From the NCBI GenBank assembly GCA_910577275.1, contig CAJTMW010000007.1:1-64000 (forward strand): 64,000 bases of DNA, given 5' to 3'. Below, one piece after another: positions 24,808 to 32,841 of this stretch (positions are counted from its first letter, which is position 1; the number at the start of each line of letters is the position of its first letter). The notes under the pieces were generated by a model, which worked only from the letters and a program-made list of their open reading frames with translations, was not told the origin of the DNA and ran no database searches. The translations under genes and the position numbers were made by a program. Source of the stretch: an uncultured Lachnospiraceae bacterium. GTDB taxonomy: Bacteria; Bacillota; Clostridia; Lachnospirales; Lachnospiraceae.

Positions 24808-25989
24808 TTAAGGCGAAACCGTGACCGACACAACCGCAATCACAATGATAAAAAGCGCCGCCGAAGTAAAGACGCATCTTAAAAGCAAAAACCCCCCGCG
24901 CCCCACCCTGTCGGCACATTCCGAAATCCTTTTGTCGCTTACGATTCCCGTAATCGCCGCTCCCAGCTTCACAACCGCCGTGACCGCAGCTATTTTCAAA
25001 AGCGGCAAAAGCAGCGCCCCGAAAAGGAGAACCAGCAGCAAAACTCCCATACTGTTTTTAATCAGGACCGCCGAGCCCAGCATCAGCTCCGTTACCCCTT
25101 CCGCCACTCCGCCCACCCCGGGAATGGCGGAAAGCGCCTTCCGCATTGTGGATATTTTCAAATTGTTTATCACCGGCATAATAACGGCCTGTACAAGGCT
25201 TAAACCCGTTACAGCCCCCAAAGCCGCCTTCAGCGCAAAGCCAATCCCTTTTTCAATAAAATCCAAAAGCAATGTCAGCCTTTCCTCCGACCATAAACCG
25301 TTTAAAAGCGCCAGCATCACATAGCTGTAAATCAAAGGAATCAGCACCGCTTTTAACAGACTTTCCACCAGATAGGCAATCACCAGCATGAGCTGATAGT
25401 AATACACCGCGGCGGCCGTTCCCGAAGCCGCGCCTACCACCGTAAAATAGGTGGGAATAAACAATTTGATAAAAAGCGTAATATTTTCAATGGCTCCGCC
25501 TGCAATGTCCGAAAGAAAAAGAAACACCTTTGTCAGAATAACCATCAGGAACAAATAGAGAAAATAAAAGCCTGCCTGGGCAATCTGCCCGCCTGCAAAC
25601 AAATCGGAAAACTCCGAGAACACCGCAGAAATCACGCCTAAAAGCAGGATATAAATGAATATATTTTTGAGGCCTGAAAGTTCTCCCAAAAGAGCCTCCT
25701 TAATCCCTTCCGCCAGCATACTAAAAGCCTCTCCCGCCTGGCCGTGGAGAATCATCTGAAGAAGCGTTTTTGCATCAATGGAAATCCCCGGAAAAAGACT
25801 GTCCATCCCCTCGTTGACCGCGCCTAAATCGCAGGAATCAAGCCAGCTGTCCACATAAGAAAATTCCGTATCCTCCTCCTTTTCAGCCGCCAGAAGATTT
25901 TCTCCCCGGAAATAAAATCCCAAAAGAAAAATTGTCAGAAATAGTAATACTTTTACCGCTTTTGATTTTCGCTTCACCCAGTTTCTCAC
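24808..25989 (-). CDS. spoIIIAE: Stage III sporulation protein AE
   Basis: A 393-residue polytopic membrane protein, the largest of the spoIIIA set. It starts with a signal-like hydrophobic segment, has an extracytoplasmic domain with FPGISIDAKTLLQMILHGQA, then seven or so transmembrane helices. The segment GLSLVQAVIMPVINNLKIST followed by ALSAIPGVGGVAEGVTELML is typical. The start is a GTG at 25989 overlapping the spoIIIAD stop (GTGA). An ATG at 26124 would overlap spoIIIAD by 139 nt and encode its frame-shifted sequence, so I reject it. The binding site is weak, which fits translational coupling. Confidence 0.9.
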   Translation of the reverse strand: MRNWVKRKSKAVKVLLFLTIFLLGFYFRGENLLAAEKEEDTEFSYVDSWLDSCDLGAVNEGMDSLFPGISIDAKTLLQMILHGQAGEAFSMLAEGIKEALLGELSGLKNIFIYILLLGVISAVFSEFSDLFAGGQIAQAGFYFLYLFLMVILTKVFLFLSDIAGGAIENITLFIKLFIPTYFTVVGAASGTAAAVYYYQLMLVIAYLVESLLKAVLIPLIYSYVMLALLNGLWSEERLTLLLDFIEKGIGFALKAALGAVTGLSLVQAVIMPVINNLKISTMRKALSAIPGVGGVAEGVTELMLGSAVLIKNSMGVLLLVLLFGALLLPLLKIAAVTAVVKLGAAITGIVSDKRISECADRVGRGGFLLLRCVFTSAALFIIVIAVVSVTVSP

Positions 25990-26372
25990 CCCGTTATCGC
26001 ACTGATATTTTCGATTACCGCCACCAATACCGGAATCCCCATCAGCAGAATCGAAAGCTTTCCAAAAATTTCTATCTGCCCCGCCACCGCCCCGTAGCCT
26101 GCGTCCTTGCAGATAGAAGCGCAAAACTCGCAGACATAGGTAATCCCTACCGCCTTGAACAAAAATCCCAGATATTTCCCGCCGCCGCTCAAATATTCCT
26201 CCAGAATCCCCACCCGCTCCAGCAGCGCTTTCAGCCCGCTCACGGAAAAGGTGAAAATCACAAGACAGACGGCTGCCCCCAGATAAAGTCCGTACTCCGG
26301 CCTGTTGGATTTAAACTGAAGCGCCAGCATCACCCCCGCAACCCCCAGAATTCCAATTTTCATAATTTCCAT
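25986..26372 (-). CDS. spoIIIAD: Stage III sporulation protein AD
   Basis: A 128-residue membrane protein with about four transmembrane helices and the family ending FGKLSILLMGIPVLVAVIEN near the C-terminus. The segment GITYVCEFCASICKDAGYGA (about residues 72-91) is highly characteristic of SpoIIIAD. It is a component of the sporulation feeding-tube complex. It lies between spoIIIAC (103-nt gap) and spoIIIAE (4-nt overlap). Confidence 0.94.
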   Translation of the reverse strand: MEIMKIGILGVAGVMLALQFKSNRPEYGLYLGAAVCLVIFTFSVSGLKALLERVGILEEYLSGGGKYLGFLFKAVGITYVCEFCASICKDAGYGAVAGQIEIFGKLSILLMGIPVLVAVIENISAITG

Positions 26373-26475
26373 ATGCTCCCCCTTCTATTGCCTGCGTCTT
26401 GCCAATGCCGGCAACCGGCAAATTCCATAAACTGCACGGCAGGCCCCGCCGGCCGGGTTTACAGGCTGAACAAGT

Positions 26476-26670
26476 CTACAGGCTGAACAAGTCCTGTATC
26501 ATCACAAACAAATCATAGATATAAGGCAAAATCCACGTAAGCACCAGAATCAGCCCGGCAAGGCTGATTAAAAAAGCATGCTCCTCCCGCCCGCTGTGCT
26601 TCAATATCTGCCCTAAAATCGTAATCAGTATGCCGACTGCCGCTATCTTAAAAATCAAATTGATTTCCAT
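26476..26670 (-). CDS. spoIIIAC: Stage III sporulation protein AC
   Basis: A 64-residue protein with two transmembrane helices, the usual size for SpoIIIAC. The segment VGILITILGQILKHSGREEH (about residues 12-31) is nearly diagnostic. It lies 16 nt after spoIIIAB. The 103-nt gap before spoIIIAD is longer than usual and contains a short direct repeat (ACAGGCTGAACAAGTC copies at about 26461-26492, partly inside the spoIIIAC end). Confidence 0.94.
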   Translation of the reverse strand: MEINLIFKIAAVGILITILGQILKHSGREEHAFLISLAGLILVLTWILPYIYDLFVMIQDLFSL

Positions 26671-26686
26671 AATTTCCTCATTTCCG

Positions 26687-27202
26687 CTACAGTAATAAAA
26701 TAGAAAGCAAAACGCCGCAGGCCGCTCCCAGGCTCATAACCATCCTGTCCTTATTTTTTCTCTCGTTTTCAAGCGCCTCCACACAATGCCCTACCTCCCG
26801 GAGCAGCTTGTCAAGAGCCGCCGCCTGCGCATTTTCCTCCATAAATCCAAGGCAGGAGGGAAAGGCGTAAAAAAGTTCCTTCTCCTTATCCTTAAGAGGC
26901 GTTTTCGAAAGCGCTCTCTCCATATGCAAATGCCAGATACCGGAAAAATCGCCGCCTTCTCCATAACATTCGTTGTAAACAGCCCCGAACGCCGCCGCAA
27001 AGGGCTCTCCCTCCTCCTGTGACAAATGCAAAAGCGCCTCGGGAATGGTAGCCTTTTGATAAGCGATATAATACTTTAAATTTTCATAAACATTTCTTAT
27101 CCGCTTCATCAGTAAAAGCCGTTCAGCCATATCCCGGCACACACTTCCGGCAAACCCGATACAGCCGCCTATGATTAAGATACATCCTGCCAGTTTTGGC
27201 AT
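26687..27202 (-). CDS. spoIIIAB: Stage III sporulation protein AB
   Basis: A 171-residue membrane protein with transmembrane helices at both ends (about residues 4-22 and 153-170) and a helical middle domain (LLLMKRIRNVYENLKYYIAY), as in SpoIIIAB. It is related to type II secretion GspF domains. The start overlaps the end of spoIIIAA by 28 nt, which indicates translational coupling. It is part of the mother-cell A-Q complex. Confidence 0.92.
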   Translation of the reverse strand: MPKLAGCILIIGGCIGFAGSVCRDMAERLLLMKRIRNVYENLKYYIAYQKATIPEALLHLSQEEGEPFAAAFGAVYNECYGEGGDFSGIWHLHMERALSKTPLKDKEKELFYAFPSCLGFMEENAQAAALDKLLREVGHCVEALENERKNKDRMVMSLGAACGVLLSILLL

Positions 27203-28191
27203 GTCCCACCTGCTTTTCCCGGATAGATTCTTTCTCCGTCCCTGTTTAAAATCTCACGCACCCGGCATTTCCCCTGTCTCTTTTCCAGAAACACATACCG
27301 CTCAAAAAGCTCCCCCGGACGATACGCCGCCGCTTCCTTCTTCCCTGAATATCCCGCCGCCATATGCCTTTTCATATCCTCCATGGAACTTCCGTGGAGC
27401 GTAGCCGCCACGGCGCTCCCGCACTGAAGAATCTGAAAAACCGCTTTCACGTCCTCAAAGCCGCCAATCTCGTCCACCGCCACCACCGCCGGATTCATGG
27501 AGCGCATAAGGAGCATCATCCCCTCCCTTTTCGGGCACCCGTCCATAACATCCGTGCGGATTCCCACATCATTCTGGGGCACGCCCATAAAGCTTCCCGC
27601 AATCTCCGAACGCTCGTCCACCACTCCCACCTGCCTGCCCCTTCCCCAGGAATTTCCGTTGGAAATCTGCCTTACCATATCCCGCAGCATCGTGGTTTTT
27701 CCGCAGCCCGGAGGCGACACCAAAAGGGTGCTGACAAAACGGCTTTCTTCATATAAATAAGGCATTACCCCATCCGCCGCCCCGATGATTTCATGGGAAA
27801 TCCTGATGTTCAAAAAACGGATTCGTGTGATATTCCTGATACTTCCGTTTTCATTTAAAACCACCTGACCGGCAAGCCCCACCCGATGTCCTCCCGGCAC
27901 GGTAAGAAAGCCCTGCCGGATTTCATTTTCAAAGGCATACAGTGAATGACGGCAGATATTTCCCACGATTTCATCCAGCTCCTGCTCCGTGATACGCCAG
28001 GCTCCCTTTTCCTCATCCCGGAGTTCTCCTTCGGAAGATAAAAATTTTTCCATTCCCGATATGCACAGCCTCACCGGCAAGCCTGCCCCGAGCCGGATTT
28101 CCTGTAGTTTGTCCGCAAATGAAAGGGCCTGCTCCCATCTCTTTTTCATTGCTCCCGGAAAAATCCTGAGAAGCTCTTCCTTCTTCGTCAT
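27175..28191 (-). CDS. spoIIIAA: Stage III sporulation protein AA (ATPase)
   Basis: A 338-residue AAA-type ATPase related to type II/IV secretion ATPases. It is thought to energise the mother cell to forespore channel. Motifs are LLVSPPGCGKTTMLRD (Walker A, about residues 165-180), a VVDERSEIAG block and AVVAVDEIGG (Walker B). I place the start at ATG 28191, which has AAGGGG 8 nt upstream; a GTG three codons earlier is possible. It is the first gene of the complete eight-gene spoIIIA operon, expected to be under sigma-E control. Confidence 0.95.
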   Translation of the reverse strand: MTKKEELLRIFPGAMKKRWEQALSFADKLQEIRLGAGLPVRLCISGMEKFLSSEGELRDEEKGAWRITEQELDEIVGNICRHSLYAFENEIRQGFLTVPGGHRVGLAGQVVLNENGSIRNITRIRFLNIRISHEIIGAADGVMPYLYEESRFVSTLLVSPPGCGKTTMLRDMVRQISNGNSWGRGRQVGVVDERSEIAGSFMGVPQNDVGIRTDVMDGCPKREGMMLLMRSMNPAVVAVDEIGGFEDVKAVFQILQCGSAVAATLHGSSMEDMKRHMAAGYSGKKEAAAYRPGELFERYVFLEKRQGKCRVREILNRDGERIYPGKAGGTCQNWQDVS

Positions 28192-28210
28192 TGCTTTCAC
28201 CCCTTATCCC

Positions 28211-28236
28211 AATATATGATTGCGGCGGCAGGTTAT
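28211..28236 (-). promoter_or_regulatory. Weak sigma-E-like promoter candidate for spoIIIA
   Basis: The minus strand has CATATATT (28211-28218; one mismatch to the sigma-E -10 CATACANT) and ATA 15 nt upstream. It would leave a leader of only about 13 nt before spoIIIAA, so it is tentative. Known sigma-E control of spoIIIA in Bacillus is the main reason to list it. Confidence 0.3.
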
Positions 28237-28302
28237 GACTGTTTCTTTTTATATTTATGGAAGCAGCAGCCGGCTATTGTGGACGCCGCCCTGTTTACAC
28301 AC

Positions 28303-28331
28303 AAAAAAAGACGCCCATTTCTGAACGTCTT
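28303..28331 (-). terminator. Intrinsic terminator of the ABC transporter operon
   Basis: On the minus strand AAGACG / CGTCTT (6 bp, 12-nt loop) is followed by a run of T. It lies about 25 nt beyond the stop of the second permease gene. Confidence 0.8.
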
Positions 28332-28354
28332 ACATTTGCTCTGCTTATCAAAAC

Positions 28355-29176
28355 TTATCCTTTCACAGCCCCGCTGAGCATTCCGTCAATAAAATTCTTC
28401 TGGAATATCAAAAAGAAAGCAAGCACCGGTATCAATGCCAGCATTGCGCCAAACATCACCGCCCCGTAATTGGTGACATACCCCGGCTGAACCATCAGTG
28501 ACAAAATCAGCGGCATTGTATATTTTTCTTTTGAATTCAGAACAATCAAAGGCCACATAAAATTTCCCCACTGATTCACAAAAGACAGTATGCCAAGGGA
28601 AGTAAGAGCCGGTTTCATGGACGGCATGACTATCTGGAGAAAAATCCGAAAATCCCCCGCACCGTCAATATGCGCCGCGTCTAACAGTTCGTTTGGAAAT
28701 CCGATAAACTGCTGCCGCATCAGAAACACACCGAAAACGGCCGCAAAACCGGGTAAAATCACAGCCCAGTTTGTATTAATCATCCGAAAAGACGTCATCT
28801 CAATGAAAAGGGGTATCAATGTTACCTGACCCGGAATAAACATAGAACCCAGCGTCAGGGCAAATATCACTTTTTTCCCCTTAAACTCATATTTTGCAAA
28901 AGCATATCCCGCCATAGAATCAATAATAAGGATTCCTGCCGTATAACCAAATGCAATTACCAGACTGTTGCACATATTTCTGACTACCGGAAAGGCAGCT
29001 TTTAAATCAATCGCATTTTGCTTCATATGCTCTCCGATTCGAAAGGACCACTCTATCTGATAAATCTGCGTGTTCGTATGGGTTGCAGCGATTCCGGCCC
29101 AGATAAAAGGGAAAACCGCAATCAGGCAAAATAAAAACAAAATAATATAAACCGGTATATTTTTCGTATTTTTCAT
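28355..29176 (-). CDS. Carbohydrate ABC transporter permease (MalG/CUT1 type)
   Basis: A 273-residue inner-membrane permease with six transmembrane segments. The EAA loop reads DAAHIDGAGDFRIFLQIVMP, which contacts the ATPase. It starts immediately after the first permease with no gap and is followed by a terminator. No ATPase gene is in the cluster; CUT1 systems of Firmicutes often share an MsmX-type ATPase encoded elsewhere (known). The substrate is probably an oligosaccharide or glycoside but cannot be named. Confidence 0.93.
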   Translation of the reverse strand: MKNTKNIPVYIILFLFCLIAVFPFIWAGIAATHTNTQIYQIEWSFRIGEHMKQNAIDLKAAFPVVRNMCNSLVIAFGYTAGILIIDSMAGYAFAKYEFKGKKVIFALTLGSMFIPGQVTLIPLFIEMTSFRMINTNWAVILPGFAAVFGVFLMRQQFIGFPNELLDAAHIDGAGDFRIFLQIVMPSMKPALTSLGILSFVNQWGNFMWPLIVLNSKEKYTMPLILSLMVQPGYVTNYGAVMFGAMLALIPVLAFFLIFQKNFIDGMLSGAVKG

Positions 29177-30043
29177 TCAATCCTCCTCCCTGGATGCTTT
29201 CATCTGGATATAGGTAAGAACGGCAATCAAAATCACCAGAACATAAGACCCCGCAGATGCAGCTCCAAAATCAAAGGAACGGAAGCCTTTCTGATATAAA
29301 TATTGGACAATAGTCAGCGTTTCATTAACCGGCCCTCCTGCAGTCAGGAGAAAAGGCTCGGTAAAAAGCTGCAGCATCCCGTTAACAGACAGCACCACGG
29401 CAAAAATCAGCACTGGCTTTAGCCCCGGTACGGTAATATAAAAAAACTGTTTTATCCGCCCCGCACCGTCGATGGACGCCGATTCATACAAATCATTGGA
29501 TATGCTCTGCAGTCCGCTGAGCATAATCACCGTGTTATATCCTGTCCATCTCCATGTGATTGCAATCATCAGTACAGTTTTCGCCAGCCACCCCACGTTC
29601 AGCCATTGCGGCCCTTCCCCGCCAAGTAACCGTACAGTGTTATTTATCAGTCCGTTTTCATAATTAAAAAAGATACTAAATACTATGGAATAACTGACAG
29701 AATCAAGTAAAATCGGCATAAATACCAACATCCGCATCCATCCCCGGCCCTTAATCCCCCTGATATTCAGCAGGCAGGCCAGAATAAGAGCAAGCACGGT
29801 CTGTAAGGGCACCTGGATTATCATCATTATAAAAGTATTTTTCATCGCCTTATAGAATAACGGGTCGGTTAAAACATACCGGAAATTTCCAAGCCCCGTG
29901 AGCCGTAAGGCGGCTTTCTCATATTTTCCAAAGCTCAGCAAAAAAGAAAACACAATCGGGTAAGCCATGAAAACCAGAAAAAATAAAAGAAACGGCAGCA
30001 GGAAAATATAGGGAACCATCTTTTGATATAAGGATTTTTTCAT
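29177..30043 (-). CDS. Sugar ABC transporter permease (MalF/CUT1 type)
   Basis: A 288-residue permease with six transmembrane segments. The EAA loop is ESASIDGAGRIKQFFYITVP. I place the start at the ATG at 30043, which has GGGAG 5 nt upstream; an ATG four codons earlier lacks one. It pairs with the MalG-type permease directly downstream and with the binding protein 115 nt upstream. Confidence 0.92.
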   Translation of the reverse strand: MKKSLYQKMVPYIFLLPFLLFFLVFMAYPIVFSFLLSFGKYEKAALRLTGLGNFRYVLTDPLFYKAMKNTFIMMIIQVPLQTVLALILACLLNIRGIKGRGWMRMLVFMPILLDSVSYSIVFSIFFNYENGLINNTVRLLGGEGPQWLNVGWLAKTVLMIAITWRWTGYNTVIMLSGLQSISNDLYESASIDGAGRIKQFFYITVPGLKPVLIFAVVLSVNGMLQLFTEPFLLTAGGPVNETLTIVQYLYQKGFRSFDFGAASAGSYVLVILIAVLTYIQMKASREED

Positions 30044-30158
30044 TTTTTCTCCCATCTACTATAAAGACAGGGGATACGCAGTTATGTAAACTTTGCATCC
30101 CCCTTTTATCATAATAAGCTACTCACACAGCGTGACATTGCTTGTTATCCGGCCAAAA

Positions 30159-31526
30159 TCAGTTGTTGTCAATTGCTCTCTGTGCCGCCGCGCTGGCTTC
30201 CTCAAGAGCTCTCCCTGCATCCTTACCGTTGACGAAAATCTCTCCGATTGCCGTAGATAAAGCGCTGGAAACATCCGTAAAATACTCGCCAAAATCAATC
30301 TCCGGGGAATCTGTCCACTGAGCAAAGGTTTCGCCAACCTTTACGCCAAAGTATTCATCCACTTCCTTATAGCAGTCCGCCTCATAGTAAGGTTTATATG
30401 CTTCAAACTGGCTCTGCCCGTACAGAATGTCCGCCTGTCTGACGTCCATCAGGGAAAATCTGACAAATTCCTTTGCCGCTTCCGGGCATTTACTGCCGGC
30501 AGATACCGCAAGAACGCTCCCTCCAAGGCAGACATAACCGTTTGTCCCCTCAAAAGCCGGCATAGGCGCATAAGCCCACAATCCTTTCTGGTCAGCCACA
30601 GAATCCTTCATAACCACGCCGTACCAGGCCGGGTAGGGAAGCGTACAAATCTGGTCTGCATTTAAAGCCGTAATTCTGTCGTTCCATTCATCCGGGAAAT
30701 CCATCATAATACCGGCATCAATCATCTTTTTCAAAGTTTCTGCAGCAAGAATCATTTCATTCGAAGCCAGATTCACGGAACCGTCCGCATTATAATAGGA
30801 ACCTCCCTGCTGGGCGAAAAGCATCTTCATATAATCCTGGCTGGTAGCACCGTTGAAATTAAAGCCTGTCATTTTCGTTGCTCCGCCTGTGGCTTCCAGA
30901 ATTTTCTTTCCCGCTTCAATATAATCATCCCACGTTATGATATCTTGAACATTCACACCCGCCGACTCAAATATATCGGTTCTGTACATCAGGGCACAGG
31001 GGCCGATATCAATGGGAACTCCATAGTAATTCCCGTCTTTCCCGTTATAACAGGTTGACAGGGCAGACGCTACAAAGTTGTCCTTCTCCGGCTCCACCAA
31101 ATCATTTAACGGTAAGAGCTGCCCTTCATATTTATTAGAAAAAGACTTGATATCGGTATTTTGCACCATAAACACGTCAGGCACTCCCTGCCCGGAGGCC
31201 AGCTCCGGCAAAAGCTTTGTGTAAGAACCGTCCACCTGCTCCACCGTGATTTTAACTCCCGGATTGGCTTCCATGAACCGCTCTGCCGTCTGGCTTAAAG
31301 CGGTCGCCATCTGTGTCCATGCATACACCGTCATTTCCCCTGACAGACCATCCTGTGAGCTTTCTGCAGATTCCCCTGCATTTCCTTCTTCGGTCTGTGT
31401 ATCCTCCTGTGTTTTTGTCTGTGTGTCAGCCCCGGAATCCTTCACATCCGTTTTATTGCCGCACCCGGCGACCAGTGACATGGTAACTGCCAATGAAAGT
31501 AAAACTGCAATTATTCTCTTTTTCAT
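30159..31526 (-). CDS. Extracellular sugar-binding lipoprotein of the ABC transporter
   Basis: A 455-residue solute-binding protein (CUT1 family 1). The signal peptide has a lipobox LVAGC, followed by a Thr/Gln/Glu/Ser-rich linker and then the mature domain with ERFMEANPGVKITVEQ (about residues 70-85). The ATG at 31526 has GGAG about 7 nt upstream; a start 12 codons earlier gives a non-signal extension. A promoter (TTGAAA, 18 nt, TATAAT) and an AraC-type operator copy lie upstream, and a terminator separates it from the URO-D gene. It is the first gene of the transporter operon. Confidence 0.93.
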   Translation of the reverse strand: MKKRIIAVLLSLAVTMSLVAGCGNKTDVKDSGADTQTKTQEDTQTEEGNAGESAESSQDGLSGEMTVYAWTQMATALSQTAERFMEANPGVKITVEQVDGSYTKLLPELASGQGVPDVFMVQNTDIKSFSNKYEGQLLPLNDLVEPEKDNFVASALSTCYNGKDGNYYGVPIDIGPCALMYRTDIFESAGVNVQDIITWDDYIEAGKKILEATGGATKMTGFNFNGATSQDYMKMLFAQQGGSYYNADGSVNLASNEMILAAETLKKMIDAGIMMDFPDEWNDRITALNADQICTLPYPAWYGVVMKDSVADQKGLWAYAPMPAFEGTNGYVCLGGSVLAVSAGSKCPEAAKEFVRFSLMDVRQADILYGQSQFEAYKPYYEADCYKEVDEYFGVKVGETFAQWTDSPEIDFGEYFTDVSSALSTAIGEIFVNGKDAGRALEEASAAAQRAIDNN

Positions 31527-31595
31527 ATATCTTCTCCAATCTTTCCCCTGTTCTTCTCTCATAGAAATTACCGGCTATTTCTTTATTACGAATTT

Positions 31596-31625
31596 ATTAT
31601 ACCATGGGCTTTTTAGGCTTTTCAA
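31596..31625 (-). promoter_or_regulatory. Promoter of the ABC transporter operon
   Basis: On the minus strand TTGAAA (31620-31625) and TATAAT (31596-31601) are 18 nt apart, with the -10 box 70 nt before the binding-protein start. The -10 context ATGGTATA is shared with the URO-D promoter. A putative activator site lies 40 nt upstream of the -10 box. Confidence 0.75.
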
Positions 31626-31640
31626 AATAAAAAGGTGCAT

Positions 31641-31662
31641 AAAAAGTTCATTTTCAACCATT
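31641..31662 (-). promoter_or_regulatory. AraC-type operator, copy 1 (ABC operon)
   Basis: The minus strand carries ATGGTTGAAAWTGAACTTTT (W is A here). A copy differing at one of 22 positions lies at 32820-32841 before the URO-D gene, with the same 40-nt distance to the -10 box. Its centre is at about -62 from the expected start of transcription, a usual place for an AraC-family activator. Confidence 0.7.
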
Positions 31663-31691
31663 TTACTTCTTCATCTTTGTCAGAATATACC

Positions 31692-31737
31692 AAAAAAATC
31701 CGGGAATGCCATCCTCTCTCATTCAGCATTCCCGGAT
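31692..31737 (-). terminator. Intrinsic terminator after the URO-D gene
   Basis: On the minus strand a perfect 12-bp stem ATCCGGGAATGC / GCATTCCCGGAT with a 16-nt loop is followed by seven T. It separates the URO-D transcript from the ABC operon. Confidence 0.88.
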
Positions 31738-31750
31738 TATCCGAAAATAT

Positions 31751-32725
31751 TTACTTCCGATGCTCTGCCGCATATTCCTCGCTGGCCTCAACGACATACC
31801 GCACTTTTTCCCTGCTCTGGTCAACCTGAAGGGAGCAATCCCCGCAAAGAATGGTTCCCACCTCTCCCGCCAGCTCAAGCTGCTTTTTCGTATATGTCTT
31901 AATTTCTTCCTCAGAGCCCCTGTACAGAACTCCCTGAGGGCGGTTATCAAAACCTCCCATCAGCGTAGTGCCCGGCTTAAAATATTCCCGGCCTTTGCGC
32001 ATATCCATATTTTCTTCCACACTCACTGCCCAGTTAACGGTTTTATACTCATAATCTCTCCACAGCTCCAGACGGTTAGGTATACCAGTCCATGAACACA
32101 TATGAATAATATTATATTCTGACAGTGAATTAGCATGCGCAAGCAGCCGCAAATCCCAGGGTCTTAAATACTCTGTATATTCCTCTCCGGTGAATTTATC
32201 AGTTCCTGCATTCTGTAAAGATATGAAAAGCCCGTCCACGCCTGTCTCATCCATAATTCTGTCAGCAAGCCTGAAAGTATCTTCCTCAATAACCTTCATG
32301 GCTTCCGCCAATATTTCTTTATCTTCACGGTAAAAATCCATAATCCCTTTCTCACTGTCAATGGTATGCTTAATCGTTGAAAAAGGAGTAAACAGCATAT
32401 AAAACACCGCACCGTCACGGATTCCCTCGCGAATCCTTTTCGCCCGGTCTACCTGTCCGCAAAAATAAGCATGGTCTTTTGGCAGATTTCTTATCCCTTT
32501 CCAGTCAGAAAGCCTCCTTACTTCCCCGCCCTTTGGATACTGCATATAGCCGTCCGTTTCAATACACAAACAGTCCATATTGCATTCTTCAAACCAGGCA
32601 ATCTGAGCGGGAACCGTATTATTTTTCTGTGCTTCCGGCGTCATAAAATGGGTATAAAAAGTAACCGGCACACGGTCTACCGGCTTATGGTCCATGGCGT
32701 TTAGCACGCGGGTATGTTTGTTCAT
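31751..32725 (-). CDS. Uroporphyrinogen decarboxylase (URO-D) family protein, likely methyltransferase-like
   Basis: A 324-residue TIM-barrel protein of the URO-D superfamily (MNKHTRVLNAMDHKPVDRVP at the N-terminus, the usual start of this subgroup). The segment TTLMGGFDNRPQGVLYRGSE near residue 260 is typical of non-heme members. No heme genes are nearby, so true uroporphyrinogen decarboxylation is unlikely. Relatives in anaerobes are corrinoid methyltransferases (MtaA/MtbA-like) or unknown. It has its own promoter and terminator, and shares an operator with the adjacent sugar ABC operon, which suggests that it acts on the imported compound (inference). Confidence 0.8.
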   Translation of the reverse strand: MNKHTRVLNAMDHKPVDRVPVTFYTHFMTPEAQKNNTVPAQIAWFEECNMDCLCIETDGYMQYPKGGEVRRLSDWKGIRNLPKDHAYFCGQVDRAKRIREGIRDGAVFYMLFTPFSTIKHTIDSEKGIMDFYREDKEILAEAMKVIEEDTFRLADRIMDETGVDGLFISLQNAGTDKFTGEEYTEYLRPWDLRLLAHANSLSEYNIIHMCSWTGIPNRLELWRDYEYKTVNWAVSVEENMDMRKGREYFKPGTTLMGGFDNRPQGVLYRGSEEEIKTYTKKQLELAGEVGTILCGDCSLQVDQSREKVRYVVEASEEYAAEHRK

Positions 32726-32774
32726 AAAAGCCTCCTATCTGCGCAAAGAAGCGCACCTGCTGTTTATGAACAAA

Positions 32775-32780
32775 ACTATA
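32775..32780 (-). promoter_or_regulatory. -10 box of the URO-D gene
   Basis: The minus strand reads ATGG-TATAGT 50 nt before the URO-D start. No good -35 box is visible, as expected for an activator-dependent promoter. The distance to the upstream operator copy is 40 nt, as at the ABC promoter. Confidence 0.6.
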
Positions 32781-32819
32781 CCATAACGCCGATTTTGCTA
32801 TCCACATGAAAAAACACAA

Positions 32820-32841
32820 AAAAAGTTCAATTTCAACCATT
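32820..32841 (-). promoter_or_regulatory. AraC-type operator, copy 2 (URO-D gene)
   Basis: The minus strand carries ATGGTTGAAAWTGAACTTTT with W as T, 21 of 22 positions identical to the copy at 31641-31662. It overlaps the last codons and stop of the araC gene. Position and spacing to the -10 box are the same as at the ABC operon. Confidence 0.7.

Noticed and set aside
25990..26124. N-terminal extension of spoIIIAE to an ATG at 26124
   Set aside because: It would overlap spoIIIAD by 139 nt and encode its out-of-frame sequence; the GTG at 25989 gives the usual length and a GTGA overlap.
31751..32725. Calling the URO-D gene hemE
   Set aside because: There are no heme genes nearby, and its context and subgroup features suggest a non-heme member, so a heme role is not supported.
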